Below are positions 56,531 to 64,000 of a stretch of DNA of 64,000 nucleotides, piece after piece. How positions within the stretch are numbered: the stretch's first letter is position 1; each line of letters opens with the position of its first letter. The position numbers and the translations under genes were made by a program. Source of the DNA: Aquila chrysaetos chrysaetos (Eukaryota > Chordata > Aves > Accipitriformes > Accipitridae); NCBI RefSeq assembly GCF_900496995.4, contig NW_024470326.1:1-64000 (forward strand). The letters run 5' to 3'. The notes below the pieces were generated by a model. It did not search any database and had not been told where the DNA came from. It was given only the letters and a program-made list of their open reading frames with translations.

Positions 56531-56586
56531 TAATTATTTTTATGCAAGCCAAGTTACATGAAATGCTTTTGCAATCATATGTTCAA

Positions 56587-57030
56587 CTATTTTATGATAC
56601 GTGGTACAACCATTACAACTGCTAATATTACAATTAAAATAACTAAGTTATGTATAAGCAAATCTTTCAACCATCCCGTAATTCCAAAACTTGTTAGCCA
56701 TCCAGTTAAACCTGTGTCAGTTATCGTGAGCCTTTTACTGTGAGTCATATTGATATCGGGTGTTAGTAACGTAAGTTGTCCGAGGCTACATAGCCTCCCG
56801 TTAAGTTTCGATGGAATTAGTCTCCCACACTCTATTCTCTCAAATAAAAAAAAACCCAAACATCACCGCAGGTAAAGCAGCTGGAATAGAAAAAAGAGTG
56901 TGATATTCTGGAACAGATATAGTTACTCCAAGCTGTAGCATTTCTATATATAGGCAAAATAGCATTTATATTCTGACCCTTTCGAGTGGTGTTATAGATG
57001 TAATTACACATCACACAGGCATTCATGATG
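56587..57030 (-). pseudogene. env: Second, internally deleted env fragment
   Basis: The frame has surface-like segments with glycosylation sites (YNTT, RNAT), then CSLGQLTLLTPD, which parallels CYLGKLTLFAPS in the main env, then jumps to SFGITGWLKDL and a membrane anchor, which parallels SLGITGWFKEL. The fusion-peptide and CX6CC region between them is missing. It is thus a relative of the main env with a large internal deletion. Confidence 0.75.
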
Positions 57031-57037
57031 ACTGATC

Positions 57038-58324
57038 CTAACAACTCTCTCTTGAGGTTCTTGCATTTCTTGAGGCAGGTGTGCATACAACAGGAAAAGT
57101 AAACATGGTATCTCCTTGCTGTAGAGCTTTTTCTCGACAGCGTTGCATCAAACTATGTGTATTTTTTCCCAAATCATTAAGTGAATCGTCACGGATTAGA
57201 CAGAGGCATAGAGTTAGAGGGATTAGCAGGAAAAGGAGATACAGGTAGTGTAGTAAAGTTAGGTTCTGTTTTAAGTTCTGCAGACCCTGGAGATGGAGTA
57301 CCAGGCGATTGGGGTGGGGGGGTGGGGGACGGCGGCGGCACGGCAGTGGCCGCAGCCGCGCAGAGGCCACGGGAGGCAGCGGCGGGGCGGCCGTGGCGGG
57401 CAGCGGTGGAGGTAATGAGGGATATAAATGCGGCTCTTTTTCAGAGTCCACCCTGCCTGATGCAAAAGAATTATTATTGGAATCAGAATCCTGCTCGTTA
57501 GTGGTCTGCTTACAAACTGCCTCCTCAAAAGCAGTATCAGGTTGTATTGATATGATTTTCTCTGCCGGCTGTAAATGCACCAGCGTAGTATAAATGAATT
57601 TCCATGTCGACCACAAGGTTTTAGCAAGCATTCGCGAGTCATGTGGAGTTAAAGTTGACCCAGAAAATGTATGGGACAAAACTGCCTGCGTAAAAGGAGA
57701 TTTTAAACCATACTGAGCAATTGTAACTTTTGTTTCTTTTATGATTTTCCAATCAAATAAAACCCATTGATTAGGTCTACCCCCAGCCCCAGCAATAATC
57801 AGAAATGCTGTGGGAGCTGCTATGATTTCTCCCTCAATTAAGGCATCGCGAATAATTCCCCGCACAGGTAAAAGGGGTGCATCAAAGGATACGGCTGGTG
57901 GTTTTTCTCGCTTCACAGCAGGATCCAGCTGTGCCAGCTTTTCTATTGCTGACCGCAACTGCTGCGAAGTGAGCTCTGGCCCCTCTTTGTGCTCTTGAGG
58001 TGACCCGGGCGTAGACAAAGGCAACAGAGGGTATATGCTAGGTATAATTTGTTCATGTTGAGCGGCGATATCTGGGGGCTGTTTTTTCCTAGGCAGATTT
58101 TTACTCGCTCCCTGATTCTGTAGGATTTCCTTTAAGTGTACGGTTAGGGAGGCTTGGGAACTGTCAGATGGCTGATTAATATCAGCAGTCCCAGGGAGTG
58201 GAGCAGAATTCAAGGGCACAGGAGCAGGCAGACAAGATCCGGGAAAGCCAAAAGTTTCTCTCGCTGCATTATGTTTTTTCTCCCCGCATTTCCCCTTCGC
58301 TTGTGGTTGGAGAGAGCACAGCAA
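57038..58324 (-). pseudogene. gag: gag linker, capsid N-terminus and second matrix-like segment
   Basis: A 428-codon frame. Order: Pro-rich linker (58324-57900), capsid N-terminal part with TIAQYGLKSPF and LTPHD motifs (about 57780-57640), then, instead of the rest of capsid, a matrix-C-terminus-like helix (LWSTWKFI, about 57595-57625), a long polyproline/acidic linker, and a second capsid-start motif (FPVV, about 57090). No major homology region or zinc knuckles are present. The gag therefore lacks capsid C-terminus and nucleocapsid and could not package RNA itself. Confidence 0.75.
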
Positions 58325-59072
58325 AAGCAGACGCAGACGCTTTACGATCTGCTTTCATTTCTTGTAGAGTTGTCTTAATTAATTTCCATAAAGTTGCAAG
58401 ACCTTTAACTTCTTTAGACCTGTCACTAATTTCATCCCATAGGGAGGTTCCGATAGCTTCTACACTCTGTCTATCCACATTAATCACTTCCGAGTCTGCC
58501 TCGTCCGAATCAATCGGACGAGAAAACAGCCCCCCCCCCAATTCCTCCGTCTCTCGTGGAGTAACAGGCAGGCGGATACTTTCGGCGCCAGCGACCTGGT
58601 TGGGTATAGGCAAAGGCTGTGTCTGTACAGACGTCTCAGCACTAGCAGAAATGGATGCTCGGGGGGGTAGAGACAGCTGCGTACAAAATGTTCCTCTAAC
58701 TGCAGTGGGATAGGCTGACGCGGGCTGACATGGAGGCGTCAGAAGGGGTCACGGACGCGCAGACAGCAGCGGCTGCCTGCCGTTCCACCCTTGTTGGCCT
58801 GCAGCACATCCTGAACTACCTTCCAGTGCGTTGCGTATTTGATTGCTTCCTTTGTCTTATCTCCCCCGGCGCTAATAGTGTCCCACAGCGCCTTGCCTAC
58901 ATCGTCCCAAAGTCGCTACTTCAAATGCAACATTTATACTCGGAATAAGTTCTCTCTCCCAAGCCCATAAAAGTAACCCCTTTATAACGGAGTTATCACA
59001 TTTCAACCCTCTCGTAGAGAGAATATGTTGAAGGAGGTTTAGGACCGCTTCTTGCTCTTTGTCCAACCCCAT
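58325..59072 (-). pseudogene. gag: gag matrix region of the nested provirus
   Basis: The ATG at 59072 reads MGLDKEQEAVLN, with a myristoylation-type Gly2, followed by a matrix-like helical region open to 58872. A shift near 58915 moves the matrix C-terminal part (ALWDTIS, KYATHWKVVQ) into another frame (about 58900-58790). A second similar helix (SLWDEIS, TLWKLIKTT) lies at about 58445-58370 after a linker. The leader between PBS and ATG is about 190 bases. Confidence 0.75.
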
Positions 59073-59265
59073 CTCCTTCTCCGACCGCTCACCTGATTAG
59101 GGCGAGATCCACCAGGGTAAGATTCCCTATTCCGCACGCGCGCGGGTCTTTTGTCAGCCCCAGCTCAGCTGGTCATCCTGCCGGGGCAGCAGGGATAATT
59201 TCGGCCAGCTTCTCCGCTCCCTCTCTCCGTCGGCTCTCATCGAAGAATTCAACACCGATCCGAGG

Positions 59266-59283
59266 GTCCCTGTTCGGGCGCCA
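59266..59283 (-). promoter_or_regulatory. Primer-binding site, tRNA-Lys3 type
   Basis: On the minus strand it reads TGGCGCCCGAACAGGGAC, matching the tRNA-Lys(UUU) site used by several betaretroviruses and by lentiviruses. It lies two bases inside the 5' LTR, as expected. Confidence 0.95.
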
Positions 59284-59285
59284 AT

Positions 59286-59726
59286 TGCGGAGGCACAGGA
59301 CAGCACACACAGACCAATGTGGTCAGGTGAAGTCCACTTTACTAGAGCATCAGACATCATTTTATACATTAGTTACATCTGTACATGCGTTCAGTTATTT
59401 TACTATTGGTTGCACACATTATTCATGCACTGTCCACGCGCCCAGTTACACTTAATGATTGGTTATATCAACACTGTACACGTGCATCAACATAAAACAT
59501 AATTGGTTATACTAACTAAAACACACAAGACTTGTTTCAGTCTAATTGGTCAAGATAAACTGCCGAATTGAGGTCGGTTGTGCCAAGTTCTCTTTATCGT
59601 GGAATGTGCACCTGTGTTTTTCTAATTGGTATCTTTCTTATTTTTGTCTTCTGTTTATTCTGTTCAAGGCCTTCTAAAGGCGTCTGGAATGCTCTTGTGA
59701 TCATTAGCTAAAAATGTTCCACAACA
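59286..59726 (-). mobile_element. 5' LTR of the nested provirus (441 bp)
   Basis: The partner of 52490-52930, identical in length, with 5 transitions. The PBS on its inner side identifies it as the 5' LTR. Confidence 0.95.
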
Positions 59727-59732
59727 GTGCGT
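59727..59732. repeat. Target-site duplication, right copy
   Basis: GTGCGT, matching 52484-52489. Confidence 0.9.
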
Positions 59733-59996
59733 GATAAGGGATGTGATACACCCACTCAATGCCATGTTCTTTGGCCCAGGTGTCTATGAGGTTGTTTCGG
59801 AAGTGAGTCCCATTGTCCATCTCGATTCTTTCTGGGGTGCCGTGTTGCCATAAAACTTTCTCTTCAAGGCCCAGGATAGTGTTCTGGGCAGTGGCGTGGG
59901 ACACAGGATATGTTTCCAGCCATCCAGTGGTTGCTTCCACCATTGTAAGCACATGGCACTTGCCTTGGCGGGTTCGTGGGAGTGTGATATAGTCAA
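59733..59996 (-). pseudogene. pol: ERVL integrase core, N-terminal part
   Basis: It carries a TTGWLETYPV segment and the second catalytic Asp in EMDNGTHF (about 59815), then HIPYHA just before the provirus target site at 59732. The catalytic Glu lies on the other side of the provirus at about 52465. A frame overlap shows a shift near 59990. Confidence 0.85.
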
Positions 59997-60051
59997 TCTG
60001 CCAGGCCTCCCACTGTTTATATTTCAGCCATCGCCCTCCATACGACAGGGG

Positions 60052-61011
60052 TTACAGCTGCTTGGCTTGCTTAATTGCAGCACATATTTCACATTCATGG
60101 ATAACCTGTGCGATAGCGTCCATGGTTAAGTCCACCCCTCGATCATGAGCCCATCTACATGTTGCATCTCTTCCCTGATGGCCCGAGGTATCATGGGCCC
60201 ACCCAGCCATAAATAGCTCACCCCTACGTTGCCAGTCCAGGTCCACCTGAGACACTTCAATCTTGGCAGCCTGATCTGCCTGCTGGTTATTTTGATGTTC
60301 TTCAGTGGCCTGACTCTTGGGTGTGTGAGCATCTACGTGGCGTACTTTTACCAGTAGCTTCTCTATCTGAACAGCAATATCTTGCCACAGTGCGGCAGCC
60401 CAGATGAGTTTACCTCTGCGCTGCCAATTGCTCTTCTTCCATTGCTGTAGCCATCCCCATAGGGCATTTGCCACCATCCATGAGTCAGGATAGCAGTAGA
60501 GCACTGGCCACTTTTCTCTTTCAGCAATGTCTAACGCTAGCTGGATGGCTTTCACCTCTGCAAACTGACTCGATTCACCTTCTCCTTCAGCAGTTTCTGC
60601 CACTTGTCGTGTAGGACTCCATACAGCAGCCTTCCACCTCCGATGCTTTCCCACAATGCGACAGGACCCATCAGTGAACAGGGCATATTGCCTCTCATTT
60701 TCTGGCAGCTTATTATACAGCAGGGCTTCTTCAGCACGCATCACCTCCTCCTCTGGTGACATTCCAAAATCTTTGCCTTCTGGCCAGTCCGTGATCACTT
60801 CTAAAATTCCTGGGCGACTGGGGTTTCCTACGCGAGCCCGTTGTGTGATCAGTGCAATCCGCTTACTCCACGTGGCATCAGTCGCGTGATGTGTAGAGGA
60901 GACCCTCCCTTTGAACATCCAGCCCAGCACTGGCAGTCGGGGTGCTAAGAGGAGCTGTGTTTCAGTACCAATCACTTCTGAGGCAGCTCGAACTCCTTCA
61001 TATGCTGCCAA
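60052..61011 (-). pseudogene. pol: ERVL RNase H and integrase zinc-binding region
   Basis: A 319-codon open frame. RNase H catalytic residues are visible in order in FTDGSC (Asp), FAEVKA (Glu) and YPDSWMVANA (Asp), with a HVDAHTP motif and a QQADQAA motif at the end. The integrase HHCC zinc-binding motif follows, with two His in AHDTSGHQG and two Cys in CEICAAIK. It stops near 60052, after which the core begins in another frame. Confidence 0.9.
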
Positions 61012-61503
61012 TATCTCTTTTTCAGTTGGAGTATAGCGAGCCTCGGATCCTCGATATCCTCGACTCCAAAACCCCAGGGGTCAACCTCGGGTCTCCCCAG
61101 GTGCTTTCTGCCAGAGGCTCCAGGTAGGGCCATTCTCCCCGGCTGCAGTATAGAGCACATTTTTAACATCTTGTCCTGCCCGGACTGGTCCAAGGGCTGC
61201 TGCATGAACAATCCTCCCCATTTAATTTGTTCGAACGGCTTGCTGTTGCTCAGGGCCCCATTTAAAATCATTCTTCTTCCGGGTCACTGATAGAGAGGGC
61301 TTACAATCAGACTGTAATTTGGAATATGCATTCTCCAAAAAACCCACAACACCCCAAGAAAGCCTGTGTTTCCTTTTTATTAGTCGGTGGAGACATAGCT
61401 GCTATTTTGTTGATCACATCCATTGGGATCTGACGACGTCCATCTTGCCATTTTATTCCTAAAAACTGGATCTCCTGTGCGGGTCCCTTGACCTTACTTT
61501 CTT
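61012..61503 (-). pseudogene. pol: ERVL RT thumb/connection, broken
   Basis: The region linking the RT palm to RNase H is present but split among frames; one frame (60972-61271) has a MILNGALSNSKPFEQIKWGG stretch. Stops and shifts separate it from both neighbours. Confidence 0.7.
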
Positions 61504-62481
61504 TTATGGCAAACGGGCTTTAAGAAGGATTTGGACTATTTTCTTCCGTTTCTCAAAGACTTCTTCTGCCGTGTTGCCCCATACAATGATGTCATCAATG
61601 TATTGCAGGTGTTCCGGAGCTTCACCTTTTTCCAGTGCAGTCTGGATTAGTCCATGGCAAATGGTGGGGCTGTGTTTCCACCCCTGGGGCAATCGATTCC
61701 AAGTGTATTGGACACCCCTCCAAGTAAAGGCAAACTGTGGATGACACTCCGCTGCCAAAGGAATGGAGAAAAATGCATTAGCAGTGTCTATTGTGGCATA
61801 CCACTTGGCTGCCTTTGACTCTAGTTCATATTGAAGTTCTAGCATATCTGGAACGGCAGCACCCAGCGGTGGCGTAACTTCATTCAGGCCACGATAGTCA
61901 ACTGTTAGTCTCCACTCCCCGTTAGACTTTCGCACTGGCCATATGGGACTATGAAAGGGTGAGCGAGTTTTGCTGATCACTCCTTGGCTCTCCAGTTGGC
62001 GAATCAACTTGTGGATGGGAATCAGAGAGTCTCGGTTGGTGCGATATTGCCGCCGGTGCACCGTCGTGGTAGCAATTGGCACTTGTTGTTCTTCAACCCT
62101 CAGCAACCCCACAATCGAAGGGTCTTGAGAGAGACCAGGCATGGTAGACAGCTGTTCAGTGCCCTCCGTCTCCAAGGCAGCTGTACCAAAAGCCCATCGA
62201 TACCCCTTCGGGTCCTTAAAATACCCTCTCCTGAGATAGCCTATGCCAAGGATACACGGAGCCTCCGGACCAGTCACAATGGGGTGTTTCTGCCATTCTT
62301 TCCCAGTTAGGCTTACTTCAGCTTCCAATACAGTTAACTCTTGGGATCCCCCTGTCACACCGGAAATACAGATGGGTTCTGCCCCTTTATAACTTGATGG
62401 CATTAGAGTGCACTGTGCGCCTGTGTCTACTAGAGCCTTATACTCCTGTGGGTCTAACGTGCCAGGCCATCGAATCCACAC
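61504..62481 (-). pseudogene. pol: ERVL protease and reverse transcriptase
   Basis: A 325-codon open frame. The aspartic protease motif LVDTGAQCTLMPS lies near residues 17-29. RT begins after residue 150, with WRLTVDYRGLNEV, a second Asp in ATIDTANAFFSIPL, LPQGWKHSP, and the catalytic YIDDIIVWG (about 61580-61605). Polymerase catalytic Asp residues are all present. The end near 61504 is a shift into the thumb region. Confidence 0.92.
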
Positions 62482-62561
62482 AATCCAATAGACCCGGTTA
62501 TCCCTTTCGTCCCCCTGGCTGGAGGCAGGGCCCCTCTAATTCTGGCCAGAGTATCCGGTAT

Positions 62562-63200
62562 TCACTTCTTGTAAAATTGGCTCAGAAGTCCCTTCAGGAG
62601 GATCAGAAATAAGATCAGCCCTTCTACTCTGTTTGGAAACTGGAGCAGCATTTTTCCTAGTAGAATCCCCTTTTGTGGTGTTTTTCCTCGCAGCTCACGT
62701 ACCCGTGCATTTAGGACCGAGGTAGGTTTTCCATCCCATTTCCTCATGTCCTCTCCATGATCACATAGGTAAAACCATAGGGCACCTCGCGGTGTGTACC
62801 TTCTATATTCTCTCTCTCGGGCAGAGGAGCGCTCACTCCTAATAGCTGAGACATTGGTCCTTACAGGTGGACAATAGGACATATCCTCTTTGAATTGCTG
62901 GAAATCCTCGGACAGCTTCTGCACAGCCGAAATGCAGGCTTGTAGGGAGGAGGAGAGATTTTCTTCGTATTGACGGAGTTGGCGAGCCACTTCATCCACT
63001 GTCGGTGCCTCTTCGTCTTTCCAGGTCATTATTGCCAGTGAGTTGGCATAGGACGATGGTGCGCTCCGTACAAATTTCCGCCACATGGGTCGTGTGCATT
63101 GGACTTCGTCTGGATCCTTGGGTAATTGTGGGTTGTCCGGGTCATGATGAATCGTCTCTAGCACAGCTAGTTCCCTCAGATATTGGATACCTTTTTCCAT
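62562..63200 (-). pseudogene. gag: ERVL gag, C-terminal part
   Basis: A 212-codon frame with a coiled-coil-like stretch (LRQYEENLSSSLQACISAVQ) and a basic/aromatic motif (GALWFYLCDHGEDMRKWDGK) that I associate with bird ERVL gag. No CCHC zinc knuckle is seen. It joins the preceding gag segment only through a frameshift near 63190, and protease begins in another frame past 62481. Confidence 0.75.
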
Positions 63201-63558
63201 GGTGGTCCACTTGCTTGATTGACATATAACATCTTCCTTAAAGGGTACCTTTCCTTCACACTTGACAAGAGTCGCCTCCAGAGGCTGATGGCTTGTGTCC
63301 CTCTTCCAATTGCCTTGTCAATGCCACCTTCCCTGGCAAGCGATCCCAGCTGCTTGGCTTCCCTACCTTCTAATTCCAAGCTATTAGCCCCATTGTCCCA
63401 GCCTCGGAGAAGCCAGGTGATAATATGCTCACCGATACGGCGGCCAAAATCTTTTCGCATATCCCGCAGCTCACTCAAGGATAGGGACCGGGTTATTACC
63501 TCTGGTTCTGCCTCTTCCTCCTGTTCCCGTGATGACCCTGGTTCACCTTCATCCTTTG
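63176..63558 (-). pseudogene. gag: ERVL gag, middle part
   Basis: A 100-codon frame (63176-63478) with DFGRRIGEHIITWLLRGWDN and WRRLLSSVKERYPL motifs, resembling a capsid-like helical domain. It is flanked by frameshifts on both sides. Confidence 0.7.
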
Positions 63559-64000
63559 CTAAGCACGCTGATTTTTTATATTTCTTTTTCTGTACGGGGG
63601 CAACTGATACTGGTGCAGGTTGATCCGCTGGTTCAGTTGCAGTATCGCTCGCCGGGTATGGATAACCGCAGCATCTGTCGCCAAGGTTTGGGTAGCAGCG
63701 TCTGTCGCCAAGGTTTGGGTAGCAGCAGTGCTCGTTGCCGCAGCTGGAGGGGCTGCAGTGCCTGTTGCTGAGGTTTGGGTAGCCACAGTTCTCGTTGCCA
63801 GGGCTGGAGGGGTCACGGTGCCTGTCACCAAGGTCTGGGTGGCCGCAATGCTCGTCGCCGGGGCTGGAGGGGCCGCAGCGCCCATTGCCGGGGTTTGGGT
63901 GACCGCAGTGCTCATCGCTTTGTTGTTAGGTCCAGAGACCTTCTCTTCCCCTTGAGGGTGCTGAGTTGTGTCGAACAGGGCTCGATAGGCATGGGCCAGG
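63559..64000 (-). pseudogene. gag: ERVL gag, Pro/Ala/Thr-rich repeat part, runs off the window
   Basis: The frame at 63559-63915 encodes a low-complexity segment made of an exact 60-base (20-residue) repeat. Landmark GGTTTGGGT (one copy is GGTCTGGGT) starts at 63712, 63772, 63832 and 63892, with a shortened copy at 63684. Each repeat has an ATQT core and a PPAPAT-like tail. The N-terminus of gag and the 5' LTR lie beyond the window. Confidence 0.8.

Larger units (their letters stand above)
52490..59726 (-). mobile_element. Nested, patchwork provirus
   Basis: A 7.2 kb provirus with two 441 bp LTRs, a 6 bp target duplication, a tRNA-Lys3-type PBS and a polypurine tract, inserted in the ERVL integrase gene. 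The interior has gag pieces (57038-59072), no protease, RT or integrase that I can recognise, env pieces at 56590-57030, an LTR-like insert near 55985-56530, a foreign viral 3' end with poly(A) at 55272-55760, a nearly intact env (53758-55209) and another env tail (53440-53570). All viral pieces face the minus strand. It needed proteins from a helper to move. Confidence 0.9.
51131..64000 (-). mobile_element. ERVL-like element, 3' part complete, 5' end outside window
   Basis: In coding order (right to left): gag (from beyond 64000 to 62562), protease and RT (62481-61504), broken RT C-terminus, RNase H and integrase N-terminus (61011-60052), integrase core (59996-59733), then, after the nested provirus, the rest of integrase (52483-52083), about 500 bases of 3' sequence, and the 3' LTR (51131-51579). 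No env was recognised, as is usual for ERVL. Several frameshifts and stops make it inactive. It is interrupted by a complete provirus at 52490-59726. Confidence 0.87.

Noticed and set aside
56490..56533. CT/T-rich stretch as a second poly(A) tail on the minus strand
   Set aside because: It is a mixed CT microsatellite running into T, with no AATAAA at the right distance on the minus strand, unlike the tract at 55272.
57181..57593. Plus-strand Gly/Ala-rich frames of about 95-106 codons
   Set aside because: They are the antisense of the polyproline-coding gag linker on the minus strand.

Overview
This window looks like bird nuclear DNA, probably from a repeat-rich, possibly subtelomeric, olfactory-receptor region. 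Four things point to a bird: many CR1 LINE fragments, a cluster of near-identical class-gamma (OR14-like) olfactory receptor (OR) copies, endogenous retroviruses (ERVs) of alpha/beta-, gamma- and ERVL-like types, and no SINEs seen. The species cannot be named from the sequence. Only one host gene looks intact: an OR at 49295-50218 (+). Four other OR copies are broken.

Layout. A ~6.5 kb segment occurs twice in opposite orientation, at 1106-7631 and 44580-51130. Each copy contains one OR: a pseudogene on the left and the intact gene on the right. The ~37 kb between them holds CR1 fragments; solo or truncated LTRs (9294-9855, 13082-13380, 37650-38131, 38908-39672); a decayed gammaretrovirus-like ERV (13381-17101, minus); a second OR pseudogene (17855-18792, minus); an env tail with LTR (20150-20626, plus); a third, truncated OR (22729-23330, plus); and a 5'-end ERV with a tRNA-Trp primer-binding site (PBS), gag and a dUTPase-protease region (23395-26478, plus). 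Next come a 9.26 kb GC-rich minisatellite (26622-35878), more CR1, a degenerate ~70 bp tandem array (41440-42190), degenerate telomere-like repeats (42285-42690) and an OR fragment from another subfamily (43975-44350).

From 51131 to the end of the window lies an ERVL-like element on the minus strand (3' LTR, integrase, RNase H, RT, protease, gag). Its integrase gene is split by a complete, young-looking provirus (52490-59726, minus). That provirus has 441 bp LTRs differing at 5 sites, a 6 bp target duplication and a tRNA-Lys3-type PBS. Its interior has no recognisable pol. It appears to be a patchwork of gag and env pieces from several retroviral templates, including one 3' end that still carries a 22-nt poly(A) tract.

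How it fits together. The host function here is odorant reception at the surface of sensory neurons. The rest records duplication, inversion and nested retroviral insertion. Relative order can be read from the nesting: the OR duplications and CR1 are older, the inverted duplication followed (arms look about 95-98% identical in hand-compared stretches), then the ERVL element entered at the end of the right arm, and the patchwork provirus (LTRs about 99% identical) entered last. Edges of old repeats are approximate because no alignment could be run.
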